A stretch of DNA of 64,000 nucleotides from JBGPQJ01 sp963829485 (GCA_963829485.1 CAWHIK010000007.1:620001-684000), one strand, 5' to 3'; positions 52,331-62,616 are shown, counted from the first letter of the stretch. Notes: generated from the sequence alone by a model not told the origin. A program made the numbers and translations.

Positions 52331-54300
52331 ATGAAGTCACCTAAAACATTCTGGCGGGCTGTTTTTATCATTGGCTTTTTCCTGTCTCTGCTGGCTTTTT
52401 ACCAGACCATCCAGCAGGGCAATGCCCTGGGGATTGCCATCCTGCGCTCCAAATGGGTGTTCCTGCTCGGGATGAATTTGCTCGCTGCGATAGGGATGTG
52501 GATTCGCTCTCCAGCAGTTACGCGGTGAAAAGGGAGCGCAATCGCTATCACGGCTGGAATGTGGGATCTCCCGAACCGGAATCGTGTGGCGAACTGCGGG
52601 TCCGCTTCCCTTCTTGCCAGCCTGGGGCTGTTCCTCTTCGTAAAATATCGGCTGCTTGGCGGATTTATTCCCCAGGCAGGTCCGTCGCTTTGGATTATAT
52701 GGTGGCTGACGTTGGGTGCGTCTGCAGCGTTTCAAGATCGGTTACCGCAGAAGCTGGGCAGGGCTCTTCGCATTGGCTTTTCTCGTGCAGGGAGTTGCTC
52801 TGTCCGTTATCTCCTATCTTCCGTCGCTCTCGACCTATCCCTTTTCACTGGGATGGTCGGAAGCGAGCCGGTATTACTACGGGTCACTGGTGTTCGCGTC
52901 GCGGATTTATGGGGAACGCGTACCGCTGTCGATCTTGCACCCTACGCGATATTTTCTTCAATCTCTTCCATTCGTGGTGGACGGACTTCCGATCTGGATG
53001 CACCGTTTATGGCAGGTGCTGTTGTGGCTGGGCATAACGTCGGTGACGGGGATTTTATTCGTGCGACGACTGCGGCCTGGCAGCCGTTTTCTCGGCGCGT
53101 TGGTCGTGATGTGGTTTTTCCTGTACCTCCTGCAAGGGGCTGTGTATTACCATCTTCAGATCATGATCTGGATCATCCTGCTGGGTGTTTCACCGCGGCA
53201 TCCTTGGAGGTCGCTGGCGGCAGTGTTGGCGGCGTCAGTCTGGGCTGGGATGAGCCGTGTCAACTGGTTCCCCATGCCCGCCATGCTGGCCATCGCGCTT
53301 TACCTTCTCGAGGAGCCGGCGAATAGTTATCGTAACATCTGGCGTTACATGCTCAAGCCGGCGTTATGGCTTGCGCTGGGGATGTTGACTGCCATCGCGT
53401 CGCAAAGCCTGTACATCTATTTGTCGGGCAACGCAAATAACCTGTCGGCCTTTGGCTCCAGCTTCACGTCGGACCTGATCTGGGAGCGGCTGTGGGCTAA
53501 TCCCACTTACCCGCTGGGCGTGGTACCGGGGATCTTAATCGTCTCAGCGCCGATGATTGCTTTTGTCATTCATGCCCTGCGCGGACGGCTTTCTGCGTGG
53601 CATCCCATTCGCCTGGTAGGACTAGGCGGTATGTTGGTCGTCCTGTTCGCAGGCGGGCTGGTGGTGAGTGTCAAGATTGGCGGTGGCGGCGACCTGCATA
53701 ACATGGATGCCTACTTGACTCTGCTTGGAATTATTGGCGGTTACCTGTTTTTTAACCGCCCTGTGTTGGAAAAACCCGCCGCGTCTTATGAACCATCGCT
53801 GCTGTTGGGTTATTTTGCGCTCGTGGTGCCGGTAGGATTTGCCATTCTTTCGGTGGCCACCCCCAAGCCTGTTGATTTCACGCATGTTGCGCAGGATGTG
53901 CAAACAATTCAAGCGTGCGGTGACACAGGCGGTTTCAGATGGTGAAGAAGTGCTCTTTATCAACCAGCGCCACCTGTTAGCGGACAAAACCATCACAGGC
54001 GTGCCCCTCGTGCCGGAATATGAGCTGGTGACGTTGAACGAGATGGCCATGTCGAAGAATGAACCATACCTCGAACGGTTTTATTCCGACCTTCGGGGGC
54101 ATCGCTTTGGGGTGATCGTGGCGAGCGCCCAATTCACAGATTTCCAGCCGTCGGACTATCCCTTTGCTGCGGAAAATAATACTTGGGCACTGAGGGTTGC
54201 CCGCCCGTTAATGTGTGAATATCAGGTCGAGACAGCATTTCGGGTGGAGTGGTCATCATGGTCCCGCGCGAAAATTCAGCCTGTCCATAATGAGCCGTAA
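52331..54300 (+). CDS. Large membrane protein of the glycan cluster, at least three frameshifts
   Basis: Not recognised beyond a polytopic membrane protein, about 640 residues when restored. It starts MKSPKTFWRAVFIIGFFLSL, shows an in-frame stop at 52526, and then runs through segments in other frames (SLLASLGLFLFVKYRLLGGF; RFKIGYRRSWAGLFALAFLV from 52716; and, after a break near 53930, AVSDGEEVLFINQRHLLADK to 54300). At least nine hydrophobic stretches are seen, with a soluble C-terminal part. The layout resembles GT39/PMT-type glycosyltransferases. Indels near 52530, 52715 and 53930 need sequencing confirmation. Confidence 0.55.
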
Positions 54301-54382
54301 AAAAACGGACAACCTAGATTATTCTTTTTTTCCATATACTAAATCCACTGCATTTACCCGTAATCCAAGAAAATCTGTTCTC

Positions 54383-54424
54383 TTGACCCTCCTCTTATCA
54401 AGGTTATAATTCAGCCACTGAATT
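54383..54424 (+). promoter_or_regulatory. Promoter of the regulator gene with overlapping palindromic operator
   Basis: TTGACC (54383-54388) and TATAAT (54405-54410) with a 16-bp spacer. The 17-nt palindrome AATTCAGCCACTGAATT spans 54408-54424. It begins at the fourth base of the -10, exactly as in the gmd promoter, and a further TTGAATT half-site follows just before the ATG. Transcript leader would be about 14 nt. Confidence 0.75.
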
Positions 54425-54431
54425 TTGAATT

Positions 54432-54905
54432 ATGGAAACTTCAACCGAAACCTCCCGAGAACTGTCCCTGCTTGAAAATATCGAGCGCGACCCCGACGTC
54501 ACTCAGCTTTCCCTTGCCACCCAGCTTGGCGTGGCGGTGGGAACGGTCAATTGGCACATCAAACGCCTGATCGACAAGGGTTACGTCAAGGTCAAGCGCG
54601 CCGAGCGCCGTAAGCTGCGTTACATCATCACCCCCGAGGGCATTGCCATGCGTGCCCGTTTGACGGTGGATTATGTGGAGCAGCAGTTCCTGCTATACCG
54701 CAACACCCGCCAGCGCGTGAAGGAGCATGTGGAGAAAATCCGTCAGGCTGGATTCGACCGCGTCAAAATCCTTGGTGAAAGCGATGTGGCCGATATCTGC
54801 CGGCTGACTTGCATCGAGCAGGGGATGACCGTGACGGCCGATGCCGACAGCCCGGTGCTTGAAGTGCAGGGGCTGAAGGTTCTCCTGCACCTGAAGGGAA
54901 GCTGA
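54432..54905 (+). CDS. Winged-helix (MarR/EPS-associated type) transcriptional regulator
   Basis: 157 residues. Winged helix-turn-helix at about 10-75: RDPDVTQLSLATQLGVAVGT, VNWHIKRLIDKGYVKVKRAE (recognition helix in VAVGTVNWHIKRLI), then wing KLRYIITPEGIA. The C-terminal half (about 76-157) has a helix VDYVEQQFLLYRNTRQRVKEHV and an alpha/beta part (VKILGESDVADICRLTC). Similar EPS-associated MarR-type regulators are found in glycan clusters. It may bind the palindromes at its own and the gmd promoters, an inference. It overlaps the next gene by 1 nt. Confidence 0.85.
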   Translation: METSTETSRELSLLENIERDPDVTQLSLATQLGVAVGTVNWHIKRLIDKGYVKVKRAERRKLRYIITPEGIAMRARLTVDYVEQQFLLYRNTRQRVKEHVEKIRQAGFDRVKILGESDVADICRLTCIEQGMTVTADADSPVLEVQGLKVLLHLKGS

Positions 54906-55924
54906 TGTCCGGAACGATTTCACCTGAACGACATGTATTGATCACGGGCGGCGCGGGCTACATAGGGTCGCTCCTGACCGGCGAATTGTTGCGTGAAGGA
55001 TACCGCGTCACCGTGCTGGATTCACTGCTCTTTGGCGGCGAATCACTGCTGGGATATCTCGCACATCCAAATTTTCATTTTGTCAAAGCCGACGTGACCG
55101 AGTCCCGCGCGGTGCGCGATTCTCTTCCCCGGGGCTGGCAAAGACCCCAGATGGTGGTCCACCTGGCAGCGATCGTGGGATTCCCGGCATGTCAGGCAGT
55201 CGGCAAGCAGGCGGCTTGGCGGTACAACGTCGATGCGACGAAACAGGTTTACGAGCAGGCGGCAGGCTGGGGGGCGGAGCGTTTCGTGTTCGCGTCCACT
55301 TATAGCAATTACGGCCTCTCGGAGAACGGGCAGCCTGTCAGTGAGGAATCTCCGCTAAATCCCCAGTCGCTGTATGCCGAGACGAAGGTGGCAGCGGAGG
55401 AGTACCTGGTGAAGCAGTCAGGCTGTGTGCCGGTGATTTTCCGGCTGGCGACGCTGTACGGCATATCACCGCGCACGCGCTTTGATTTGATTATCAACCA
55501 GTTCGTGCTGGAAGCGTTCACCCGCCGCGAGCTGACCATTTATCAGCGCGGTTATTCGCGCTCGTTCGTGCATGTCCGCGATACGATACGCGGGCTGATG
55601 CTTGGATTGAATTCGCCAGTTGAAAAGGTGCGCGGGCAGATCTTCAACCTCGGCAGCGAGTCCGGTAATTACACCAAGGATGAAATCGTCGGGTTTGTGA
55701 TCAAGCGCATGCCCGAGACGGTGGTCCAGTATAAGGACCTGACCTTCGGCGGCGACATGCGAGATATTACGGTTTCCTTTGAAAAGATCAGGCGTGAGCT
55801 GGGATTCAATGCAGAATTGACCGTGGACGACGGTGTGCGCGAGCTGGTGCATGCGCTGCGCACGGGGTTGATCCGCGACCCGCAGGATGAGCGATACCGT
55901 AATGCACAGTTTATTGTTCAATGA
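54905..55924 (+). CDS. NAD-dependent epimerase/dehydratase (sugar nucleotide)
   Basis: 339 residues. Extended SDR: VLITGGAGYIGSLLTGELL (12-30), MVVHLAAIVGFPACQAVGKQ, catalytic TYSNYGLSENGQPVSEE and YAETKVAAEEYLV (Tyr-x3-Lys), FVHVRDTIRGLMLGL. It does not show a diagnostic motif for a single substrate; the GFPACQ loop is like that in UDP-sugar and CDP-sugar epimerases. It starts on the last base of the regulator gene (TGATG), so it is translationally coupled. Confidence 0.8.
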   Translation: MSGTISPERHVLITGGAGYIGSLLTGELLREGYRVTVLDSLLFGGESLLGYLAHPNFHFVKADVTESRAVRDSLPRGWQRPQMVVHLAAIVGFPACQAVGKQAAWRYNVDATKQVYEQAAGWGAERFVFASTYSNYGLSENGQPVSEESPLNPQSLYAETKVAAEEYLVKQSGCVPVIFRLATLYGISPRTRFDLIINQFVLEAFTRRELTIYQRGYSRSFVHVRDTIRGLMLGLNSPVEKVRGQIFNLGSESGNYTKDEIVGFVIKRMPETVVQYKDLTFGGDMRDITVSFEKIRRELGFNAELTVDDGVRELVHALRTGLIRDPQDERYRNAQFIVQ

Positions 55925-55983
55925 ATTCCTTTCCACGAAGGTACAAAGGACACAAAGTTACTTTGCATCTGGGAGATGATTGA

Positions 55984-56958
55984 ATGACGGAAAATTTCTG
56001 GAAGGATAAAAAAGTGGTGGTGACAGGCGGGGCGGGGTTCCTTGGCTCGTTTGTTATTGCAAAGTTAAAAGAACGCGGCGCAACGGATATCTACATCCCG
56101 ACCATTGAAGAGTATGACCTGACGAATCGTGACGATATCCGGCGGTTGTATGATTTGACCCTCGCCAACGGATTCGATGCGTCCAAGATGGTGCTCATCC
56201 ATCTCGCAGCGCACGTGGGCGGGATCGGCGCGAACCGCGAGCACCCTGCCGAGTTCTTCTACGATAACCTGATCATGGGTGTGGAGTTGATGCACCAGGC
56301 CTGGCAGCGCGGCGTGGGCAAGTTCGTCGCCATCGGCACAGTGTGCGCGTATCCCAAGTTCACGCCGGTGCCCTTCAAAGAGGATGACCTGTGGATCGGT
56401 TATCCCGAGGAGACCAATGCACCCTACGGCTTGGCAAAGAAAATGCTTCTCGTTCAAGCACAAGCCTACCGTCAGCAGTACGGATTCAATGCGATTTATC
56501 TCCTTCCGGTCAATCTGTATGGTCCGCGTGACAACTTCAACCCGGCTTCCTCACACGTCATCCCGGCGCTGATCCGCAAGGCAGTCGAAGCGCAGGAAAA
56601 AAGTGAGAAGGAGATGGTCGTGTGGGGAGATGGTTCGCCGACACGAGAATTTCTGTATGTGGAAGATGCTGCGGATGGCATCGTCACCGCCGCCGAGAAG
56701 TACAATAGCGCCGAGCCGGTCAATCTGGGTTCGGGCTACGAGATCTCCATCAAGGATCTGTCCGAGATGGTCTGCCGTATGACCGGTTTCCAAGGCAAAC
56801 TTGTCTGGGATACGACCAAGCCCAACGGGCAACCGCGGCGTGGATTGGATGTCAGTCGCGCCAAAGCGACCTTCGGCTGGAGCGCGCAGGTGCCGTTCGA
56901 AGAGGGAATGCGCCGGACGATCGAATGGTTCATGCAAAACAGGGACAAGATCCGGTAG
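55984..56958 (+). CDS. fcl: GDP-L-fucose synthase
   Basis: 324 residues; turns GDP-4-keto-6-deoxymannose into GDP-L-fucose by epimerisation and NADPH reduction. KVVVTGGAGFLGSFVIAKLK (10-29), VLIHLAAHVGGIGANREHPA (family signature HVGGIGAN), GTVCAYPKFTPVPFKEDDLW (Ser replaced by Thr in the triad region), YGLAKKMLLVQAQAYRQQYG, SSHVIPALIRKAVEAQ and VVWGDGSPTREFLYVEDAAD. Uses the gmd product from this cluster. Three nt precede the ABC permease start. Confidence 0.95.
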   Translation: MTENFWKDKKVVVTGGAGFLGSFVIAKLKERGATDIYIPTIEEYDLTNRDDIRRLYDLTLANGFDASKMVLIHLAAHVGGIGANREHPAEFFYDNLIMGVELMHQAWQRGVGKFVAIGTVCAYPKFTPVPFKEDDLWIGYPEETNAPYGLAKKMLLVQAQAYRQQYGFNAIYLLPVNLYGPRDNFNPASSHVIPALIRKAVEAQEKSEKEMVVWGDGSPTREFLYVEDAADGIVTAAEKYNSAEPVNLGSGYEISIKDLSEMVCRMTGFQGKLVWDTTKPNGQPRRGLDVSRAKATFGWSAQVPFEEGMRRTIEWFMQNRDKIR

Positions 56959-56961
56959 CTC

Positions 56962-57828
56962 ATGAGCACTGAAATCACCAAGCACGAAACGAAAGTTGTC
57001 CACATCAAACCCACCCGAGGCTGGGCTTCGCTCAATCTGCGTGACCTGTGGATCTACCGCGAGCTGGTCTACTTCATGATCTGGCGCGACCTGAAGGTGC
57101 GTTACAAGCAGACTGTGCTGGGCGTCACGTGGGCGATCCTCCAGCCGTTCCTGCAGATGGTGGTCTTCAGCATCTTCTTCGGTTACCTGGCCGGGGTGCC
57201 CACGGACAACGGAATTCCCTACCCGATTTTCACCTATGTCGCTCTGCTGCCGTTCACGCTTTTCACCAAGGCGCTGAACGATGCCAGCCGCTCACTGGTC
57301 GGCCATCAGAACATGGTGACGAAGATCTACTTCCCGCGCCTGATCCTGCCGCTCTCATCTGTTCTGGGAGGGCTGGTGGACTTTGCCCTGGCTTTTATCG
57401 TGCTCATTGGGTTGATGATCTACTATTCAATTACCGGAGGTTTTCATTTCATCATCAATGCAGCCTGGCTCTGGCTGCCATTTTTCATCCTGCTGGCCTT
57501 GGTAACCGCGCTGGGGGTGGCATTGTGGCTGTCGGCGCTCTATGTCCAATACCGCGACGTGGGATATGTGTTGCCCTTCCTGTCCGAGTTTTGGAAATTT
57601 GTGTCACCCGTGGTGTACTCTGCCACCATGATCCCGGAACAGTGGCAGATGCTTTATTCCATCAATCCGATGGTGGGCGTGATCAATGGATTCCGCTGGG
57701 CGCTGCTCGGCGCGCCGTCCCCGATCGGGATGGGGCTGCTGGTCTCGACGATTGTTGCCATCATCCTGCTGGCATCCGGCCTGGTTTATTTTCGCCGGAT
57801 GGAACGCACCTTTGCGGATACGATCTAG
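56962..57828 (+). CDS. wzm: ABC-2 type polysaccharide export permease Wzm
   Basis: 288 residues with six hydrophobic segments. N-terminal DLWIYRELVYFMIWRDLKVR and YKQTVLGVTWAILQPFLQMV are typical of Wzm/TagG/KpsM permeases. It starts 3 nt after the fcl stop and ends 2 nt before wzt, so the permease and ATPase are made together. Exports a finished glycan on a lipid carrier. Confidence 0.93.
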   Translation: MSTEITKHETKVVHIKPTRGWASLNLRDLWIYRELVYFMIWRDLKVRYKQTVLGVTWAILQPFLQMVVFSIFFGYLAGVPTDNGIPYPIFTYVALLPFTLFTKALNDASRSLVGHQNMVTKIYFPRLILPLSSVLGGLVDFALAFIVLIGLMIYYSITGGFHFIINAAWLWLPFFILLALVTALGVALWLSALYVQYRDVGYVLPFLSEFWKFVSPVVYSATMIPEQWQMLYSINPMVGVINGFRWALLGAPSPIGMGLLVSTIVAIILLASGLVYFRRMERTFADTI

Positions 57829-57830
57829 CC

Positions 57831-59105
57831 ATGACCGCCATTATCCGTGTTGAACATCTCAGCAAACGCTACCGCATCGGGCTTGCCCCGCAAAGTTACC
57901 GTACGCTGAGCGAAAATATCACTCACGCCATGGGTGCGCCTATTCGCGCCATTCGCCGGGTGCAAACTCCTGCTCCGGATGCGATGGATACCATTTATGC
58001 GCTCAACGACGTGTCCTTCGACGTTCAGGAGGGGCAGGTGCTGGGCATCATCGGCCGCAACGGCGCCGGCAAGAGCACACTGCTCAAGATTTTGTCGCGC
58101 ATCACCGAGCCCTCCGAAGGCGAGATCTGGATCAACGGCCGCGTGGGGTCGCTGCTCGAGGTCGGCACCGGCTTCCATCCCGAGTTGACCGGGCGCGAGA
58201 ATATCTTCCTGAATGGGGCCATTCTCGGGATGAAGCGCGGCGAGATCGTCCGTAAATTCGATGAGATCGTTGAGTTCTCCGAGATCGGTCAATTCATCGA
58301 CACGCCGGTCAAACGCTATTCGTCCGGCATGTACCTGCGGCTGGCGTTCGCCGTTGCGGCGCACCTCGAACCGGAGATTCTCGTCGTGGACGAAGTCCTT
58401 GCGGTGGGCGATGCGGAGTTCCAGCGCAAGTGCCTGGGCAAGATGAGCGACGTCGCCCAGCAGGGGCGCACGGTGCTCTTCGTCAGCCATAACATGTCCG
58501 CCATTCTTCGGCTGACCCAGGAATCCATCGTGATCCAAAAAGGACAACTGGTCAAGCGTGCGCCCTCCGCCGAGGCGGTGGATTTTTACCTCTCCGCCGG
58601 TCACTCCAGCGATGGTGAACGCACCTGGGGTTCGGACGAGATCCCGCTGGATGCTGCTCCATTCCGGCCTGTTGCGCTCAGGATTCGTAATCCAAATGGA
58701 AAGGTTGTCGAGACGGTCCGCTCCACTGACCCTGTCGTGGTCGAGTTCGAATATGAGCTTACTTCACCGGTCACCGGGTTACGCGTCGGCATCTACCTCA
58801 ACACGGCACGCGGCGAGGCGGTCTTCACCACCTTCGACACCGACGACCCCGCCATGTTCGACCGCTTCACCAACCGCAACCCTGGACGTTACATCAGCCG
58901 CTGCATCATTCCGCCCGATACCCTAAACAGCGGGCGTTACTCGCTCAACGTCAACGCCAGCTCGTACCGCATCCGCCGCTATTTTGCCGAGGAGCAGGCG
59001 CTTGAATTCAATGTGGACGTCACCGGCGCGCCCGGCATGCACTGGCCGGAGCCGCGCCCCGGCGTCATCCGTCCGCGCCTCGAATGGAAGATAGAAGCTC
59101 TCTGA
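57831..59105 (+). CDS. wzt: Polysaccharide export ABC ATPase Wzt with C-terminal glycan-binding domain
   Basis: 424 residues. ABC domain about 1-250: Walker A GIIGRNGAGKSTLLKIL, Q-loop E region with PSEGEIWINGRVGSLLEVGT, signature YSSGMYLRLAFAVAAHLEPE (YSSGM), Walker B ILVVDEVLAVGDAEFQRKCL, H in LFVSHNMSA. Residues about 265-424 form a beta-rich domain (FEYELTSPVTGLRVGIYLNT) that in Wzt proteins recognises the terminal residue of the glycan before export. The extended frame before 57831 belongs to wzm. It overlaps the next gene by one base. Confidence 0.95.
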   Translation: MTAIIRVEHLSKRYRIGLAPQSYRTLSENITHAMGAPIRAIRRVQTPAPDAMDTIYALNDVSFDVQEGQVLGIIGRNGAGKSTLLKILSRITEPSEGEIWINGRVGSLLEVGTGFHPELTGRENIFLNGAILGMKRGEIVRKFDEIVEFSEIGQFIDTPVKRYSSGMYLRLAFAVAAHLEPEILVVDEVLAVGDAEFQRKCLGKMSDVAQQGRTVLFVSHNMSAILRLTQESIVIQKGQLVKRAPSAEAVDFYLSAGHSSDGERTWGSDEIPLDAAPFRPVALRIRNPNGKVVETVRSTDPVVVEFEYELTSPVTGLRVGIYLNTARGEAVFTTFDTDDPAMFDRFTNRNPGRYISRCIIPPDTLNSGRYSLNVNASSYRIRRYFAEEQALEFNVDVTGAPGMHWPEPRPGVIRPRLEWKIEAL

Positions 59106-60685
59106 TGCCTGCCAAATCGACCCTCAAGAATGCCGTTGCCGGTTCGCCGCTTGCCATGGAGGCTTACTGGCTATTTAATCCAGCCGGCCACAAGGGTCTT
59201 GGTCGTTACAACTTGCACCGCCTCACCGATGCATTGCCTGCTGCCGTGAAGCAGGCGCGTCCCTTTGCCGCAAAAGCACCGAAGGGCAAGGACGTCTTCA
59301 TCTTTGCGACGCTGCATTACTGGATCGAACAGGCGGCGATCATAGGCGTCACCCTGGCAGGACTGGGTCATCGCGTCACGCTGGCTTATCTTCCCTACGG
59401 CGATTGGCGCAAAGAGGTCACGCCTTTTGACTTGCGCCGTCACGCCCTCTACACCCGCGATCACCTCAAGCCGGCTGAAAGCCTGATAAAAATCGTCAAT
59501 CTTTTAGATGTTGCGCATGACGAAATCCCTTCGTCCTTGCAGGAGGACATCCGTCTCGTGGCGGAGTACGACACGATGTACACGGACCAGGTCGAGGAGG
59601 TGGACACGTCCTCCGCGATATACCAGCTCCGGCTTGCCCGAAACTTGTCCGCTGCACAATCGGCATTGTCTTATCTGAAACAGCACCGCCCCGATGTGGC
59701 ACTTATCCCCAATGGGACCATCCTCGAGTTAGGCGCAGTCTACCGCGTGGCAAAACACCTGAACATACCGGTGACCACCTACGAGTTCAATGATCAACGC
59801 GAGCAAATTTGGATTGCCCAAAACGATGAGATCATGCGCCAGAACACCGATCAGCTCTGGGCGGATTTGGGCTCCAGGCCGTTGACTGAGTCCCAGAGCG
59901 AGCGCATCCGCCAATTCGAGTCGGCCCGCATGGGCGCGAGGCTGGAAGGCAAGGCCGCCCGTCTGTGGCAGGATGTCCCGGCGCAGGGCGGCGAGTCCAT
60001 TCGCGCCAAACTGGGGCTGGATGCGCGTCCGGTAGTCCTGCTGGCGACCAATGTGTTGGGTGACAGCCTCACGCTGGGACGTAATGTGTTCAGTAAGAGT
60101 ATGGCCGAATGGATCACGCGTACGGTGCAGTACTTCGCCAGCCGAAAGGACGCGCAGCTGGTCATCCGCGTGCATCCCGGCGAACGGCTGACGCATGGGC
60201 CCTCGATGGTGGACGTTGTAAAAGCGGCCGTGCCGGAACAGCCGGAGAATATCCACATCATCGGACCGCTGGAAAAGGTCAACACCTATGATTTGATGGA
60301 GTTCACCTGCCTGGGGCTCGTGTTCACTACCACCACTGGATTGGAGATGAGCCTGAACGGTATCCCTGTGATCGCCTGCGGCAATACGCATTACCGCAAC
60401 CGAGGATTTACCTTCGACCCGAATAGTTATGATGACTACTTCGATATTTTGAACAACGTGCTTTCAGATAGGGGTAAACATCAGCTGACAGACATGCAAG
60501 TGGAACTCGCCTGGCGTTACGCTTATTATTTCTTCTTTGAATACCCGCGTCCCTTCCCCTGGCGGCTGATCTCGCTCTGGGAAGACATCAAAACCTGGCC
60601 GGTGGGACGTGTGCTAGGCGCGGAGGGTGCTGACTATTCAGAGACTTTCCGCCAGATACTGGGCGAACCCTTGCGGTGGAAATGA
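59105..60685 (+). CDS. Capsule/polysaccharide biosynthesis protein (KpsS-like glycosyltransferase fold)
   Basis: 526 residues from the ATG at 59105 (overlaps wzt stop TGA). C-terminal half has motifs typical of capsule polysaccharide proteins: LVIRVHPGERLTHGPSMVDV, IIGPLEKVNTYDLMEFTCLG, FTTTTGLEMSLNGIPVIACG, YRNRGFTFDPNSYDDYFDIL. A GT-B-like two-domain fold is likely. It sits directly after the ABC exporter, suggesting a role in building or initiating the exported chain. Donor unknown. Confidence 0.75.
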   Translation: MPAKSTLKNAVAGSPLAMEAYWLFNPAGHKGLGRYNLHRLTDALPAAVKQARPFAAKAPKGKDVFIFATLHYWIEQAAIIGVTLAGLGHRVTLAYLPYGDWRKEVTPFDLRRHALYTRDHLKPAESLIKIVNLLDVAHDEIPSSLQEDIRLVAEYDTMYTDQVEEVDTSSAIYQLRLARNLSAAQSALSYLKQHRPDVALIPNGTILELGAVYRVAKHLNIPVTTYEFNDQREQIWIAQNDEIMRQNTDQLWADLGSRPLTESQSERIRQFESARMGARLEGKAARLWQDVPAQGGESIRAKLGLDARPVVLLATNVLGDSLTLGRNVFSKSMAEWITRTVQYFASRKDAQLVIRVHPGERLTHGPSMVDVVKAAVPEQPENIHIIGPLEKVNTYDLMEFTCLGLVFTTTTGLEMSLNGIPVIACGNTHYRNRGFTFDPNSYDDYFDILNNVLSDRGKHQLTDMQVELAWRYAYYFFFEYPRPFPWRLISLWEDIKTWPVGRVLGAEGADYSETFRQILGEPLRWK

Positions 60686-60688
60686 TAA

Positions 60689-61535
60689 ATGGCTGAAAAC
60701 ACTAAACAACAGGTACGCGATTTTTATGACCAGATCGGCTGGTCGCAGGTCGGTGACGGGCTGTATCAAAACGCTCGTTATGAAGACTTGCGTCCTGTCG
60801 CGCAGGAATATATCCACAAGTGCCACCTGCGCGTCAACCGTTATCTTGATCCTGAGGGCGATCTGTTCCTGGATGCCGGCTCAGGTCCCGTGCAGTGGAA
60901 GGAATACCTGACCTATTCCGAGAATTACAAATATCGCGTCTGTGCCGACCTCTCGATCACCGCGCTCAAAGAAGCCCGCGAGCGCCTGGGTGATAAGGGT
61001 TTATACGTGGTCATGGATATCGCCAACCTGCCCTTCAAGACAAATGCCTTCGATGGTCTGGTCTCGATGCACACAATCCACCACTTGCCAGCCCAGGACC
61101 ATAAGAAAGGCTTACGCTGGGCTTGTACGTGTGCTAAAGCCCGGACGGCGGGCGGTGGTGGTCAACGGCTGGAGCAACCCGCCCCTGATGCGGGCAGCAG
61201 ATAGGCTGGCTGGTCTGTTCCGGCTCGGTGAAAAGAAGCCTGCTGCCACCGCTAAACCGGATCCCGCGGCGAATTCCGCGGAACCGACGGGGACCTTCGT
61301 CCACAAATCCAACGCCGGCTGGCTGCGTGACCAGTTGAAAGATATCACCCCCATCAAGATTTACTGTTGGCGAAGCGTGAGCACCAAATTCACCCGCACC
61401 TATGTGCGCGAAAAGGCCGGCGGTAAATGGCTGCTGCGGTTTATCTGCTGGCTGGAAAACATGTTCCCGCGTTTCTTCGGCGAAAATGGGCAGTATCCGA
61501 TCATAGCAATTAGGAAATTAGAGAGTAGAGACTAG
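60689..61535 (+). CDS. SAM-dependent methyltransferase, one frameshift
   Basis: Restored length about 281 residues. Start MAENTKQQVRDFYDQIGWSQ, SAM motif DLFLDAGSGPVQWKEYL, second-half LYVVMDIANLPFKTNAFDGL VSMHTIHHLPAQDHK; an extra G near 61109 then shifts the frame, and the corrected reading KKAYAGLVRVLKPGRRAVVV, NGWSNPPLMRAADRLAGLFR continues to 61535. Probably methylates a sugar or ends the chain during export, since it follows the Wzm/Wzt and capsule genes. Substrate not known. Confidence 0.8.
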
Positions 61536-61547
61536 CGATAAGAAAAA

Positions 61548-61582
61548 AGAGAATAGAGACTAGTACCTAATCTCTATTCTCT
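61548..61582. repeat. Intergenic hairpin (AGAGAATAGAGA type)
   Basis: Perfect 12-bp inverted repeat AGAGAATAGAGA (61548-61559) and TCTCTATTCTCT (61571-61582) with an 11-nt loop. A direct near-copy of the left arm (AGAGAGTAGAGACTAG) lies just before it (61520-61535). A related hairpin is at 63540-63601. No U-run, so it is unlikely to be a terminator. Confidence 0.75.
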
Positions 61583-61606
61583 AATCATCTCCTCGTTGGA
61601 GGCATC

Positions 61607-62616
61607 ATGAATTGGAAAGATAAAGTCATCCTCGTCACCGGCGGCACCGGATCTTTCGGCAAGAAGTTCACTGAAATAATGCTGAAAGAATACCAGCCAA
61701 AAAAGATCATCATCTTCAGCCGCGACGAGCTCAAGCAGCACGAGATGCGCGTGCGCGGATACGATCACCCTTCCCTGCGCTATTTCATCGGCGACGTACG
61801 CGACCGCGAACGGCTGGTGCGCGCCATGCATGGCGTGGACATTGTGGTCCATGCCGCAGCGTTAAACAGGTGCCCGCCTGCGAGTACAACCCGATGGAAG
61901 CCATCAAGACTAACATCATGGGCACTGCCAATGTGGTGGAAGCCGCCCTCGACGCGGGCGTGAAGAAAGTGCTGGTCCTCAGCACTGACAAGGCAGTCAG
62001 CCCCGCCAACCTTTATGGCGGCACCAAGCTCGTCGCGGAAAAACTCGCCATCCAGTCTAATGCCTATGCAGCAGGCTCCGCCACGCGCTATTCCTGTGTC
62101 CGCTACGGCAACGTGGTCGGTTCGCGCGGCTCGATCGTGCCGTTGTTCCTTAAGCAGCGTGAGAGTGGAAAGATTACCGTCACTGACGACCGCATGACCC
62201 GCTTCTGGCTCTCGCTTGAACAGGGCGTGCATTTCGTCATCACTTGTATCGAGCAGATGGAAGGCGGCGAAGTCTTCGTGCCAAAAATCCCCAGCACCAA
62301 AGTGGTGGACCTGGCGAAGGCTATCGCTCCAAAAGCCAAAATCGAGATCATCGGCATCCGCCCCGGCGAAAAACTTCATGAGGACCTGCTCTCCGAGGAC
62401 GAAGCCCGCCACACCATCGAGCTTGAGCGTATGTATGTAGTCCAGCCGGCCGAAGCCATCTGGTTCGGCTACTCGTGGAAGGACAAAGGCAAATCCCTCC
62501 CCGAAGGCTTTTCGTATACCAGCGACAACAATACCGAGTGGTTGGATGTCGATGGCATCAAGAAATACATCGCGCCGTTCGAGGAAGCATTCAAGAACGG
62601 GATGCTGGAAGGATAA
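61607..62616 (+). CDS. pseB: UDP-GlcNAc 4,6-dehydratase (inverting), PseB-like; one frameshift
   Basis: Restored length about 336 residues. NADP motif VILVTGGTGSFGKKFTEIML, SRDELKQHEMR, FIGDVRDRERL, HAAALKQVPACEYNPMEAIK (a missing A near 61863-61865 splits it), STDKAVSPANLYGGTKLVAE, SVRYGNVVGSRGSIVPLF and C-terminal PGEKLHEDLLSEDEARHTIE, GFSYTSDNNTEWLDVDGIKK. The C-terminal motif and gene order (followed by a NeuB-like gene) favour PseB (first pseudaminic-acid step) over the CapE/FlaA1 type. Confidence 0.85.

Noticed and set aside
57048..57830. Extension of the Wzt frame into wzm
   Set aside because: The region clearly codes for Wzm in another frame; the ATG at 57831 fits the usual Wzt start.
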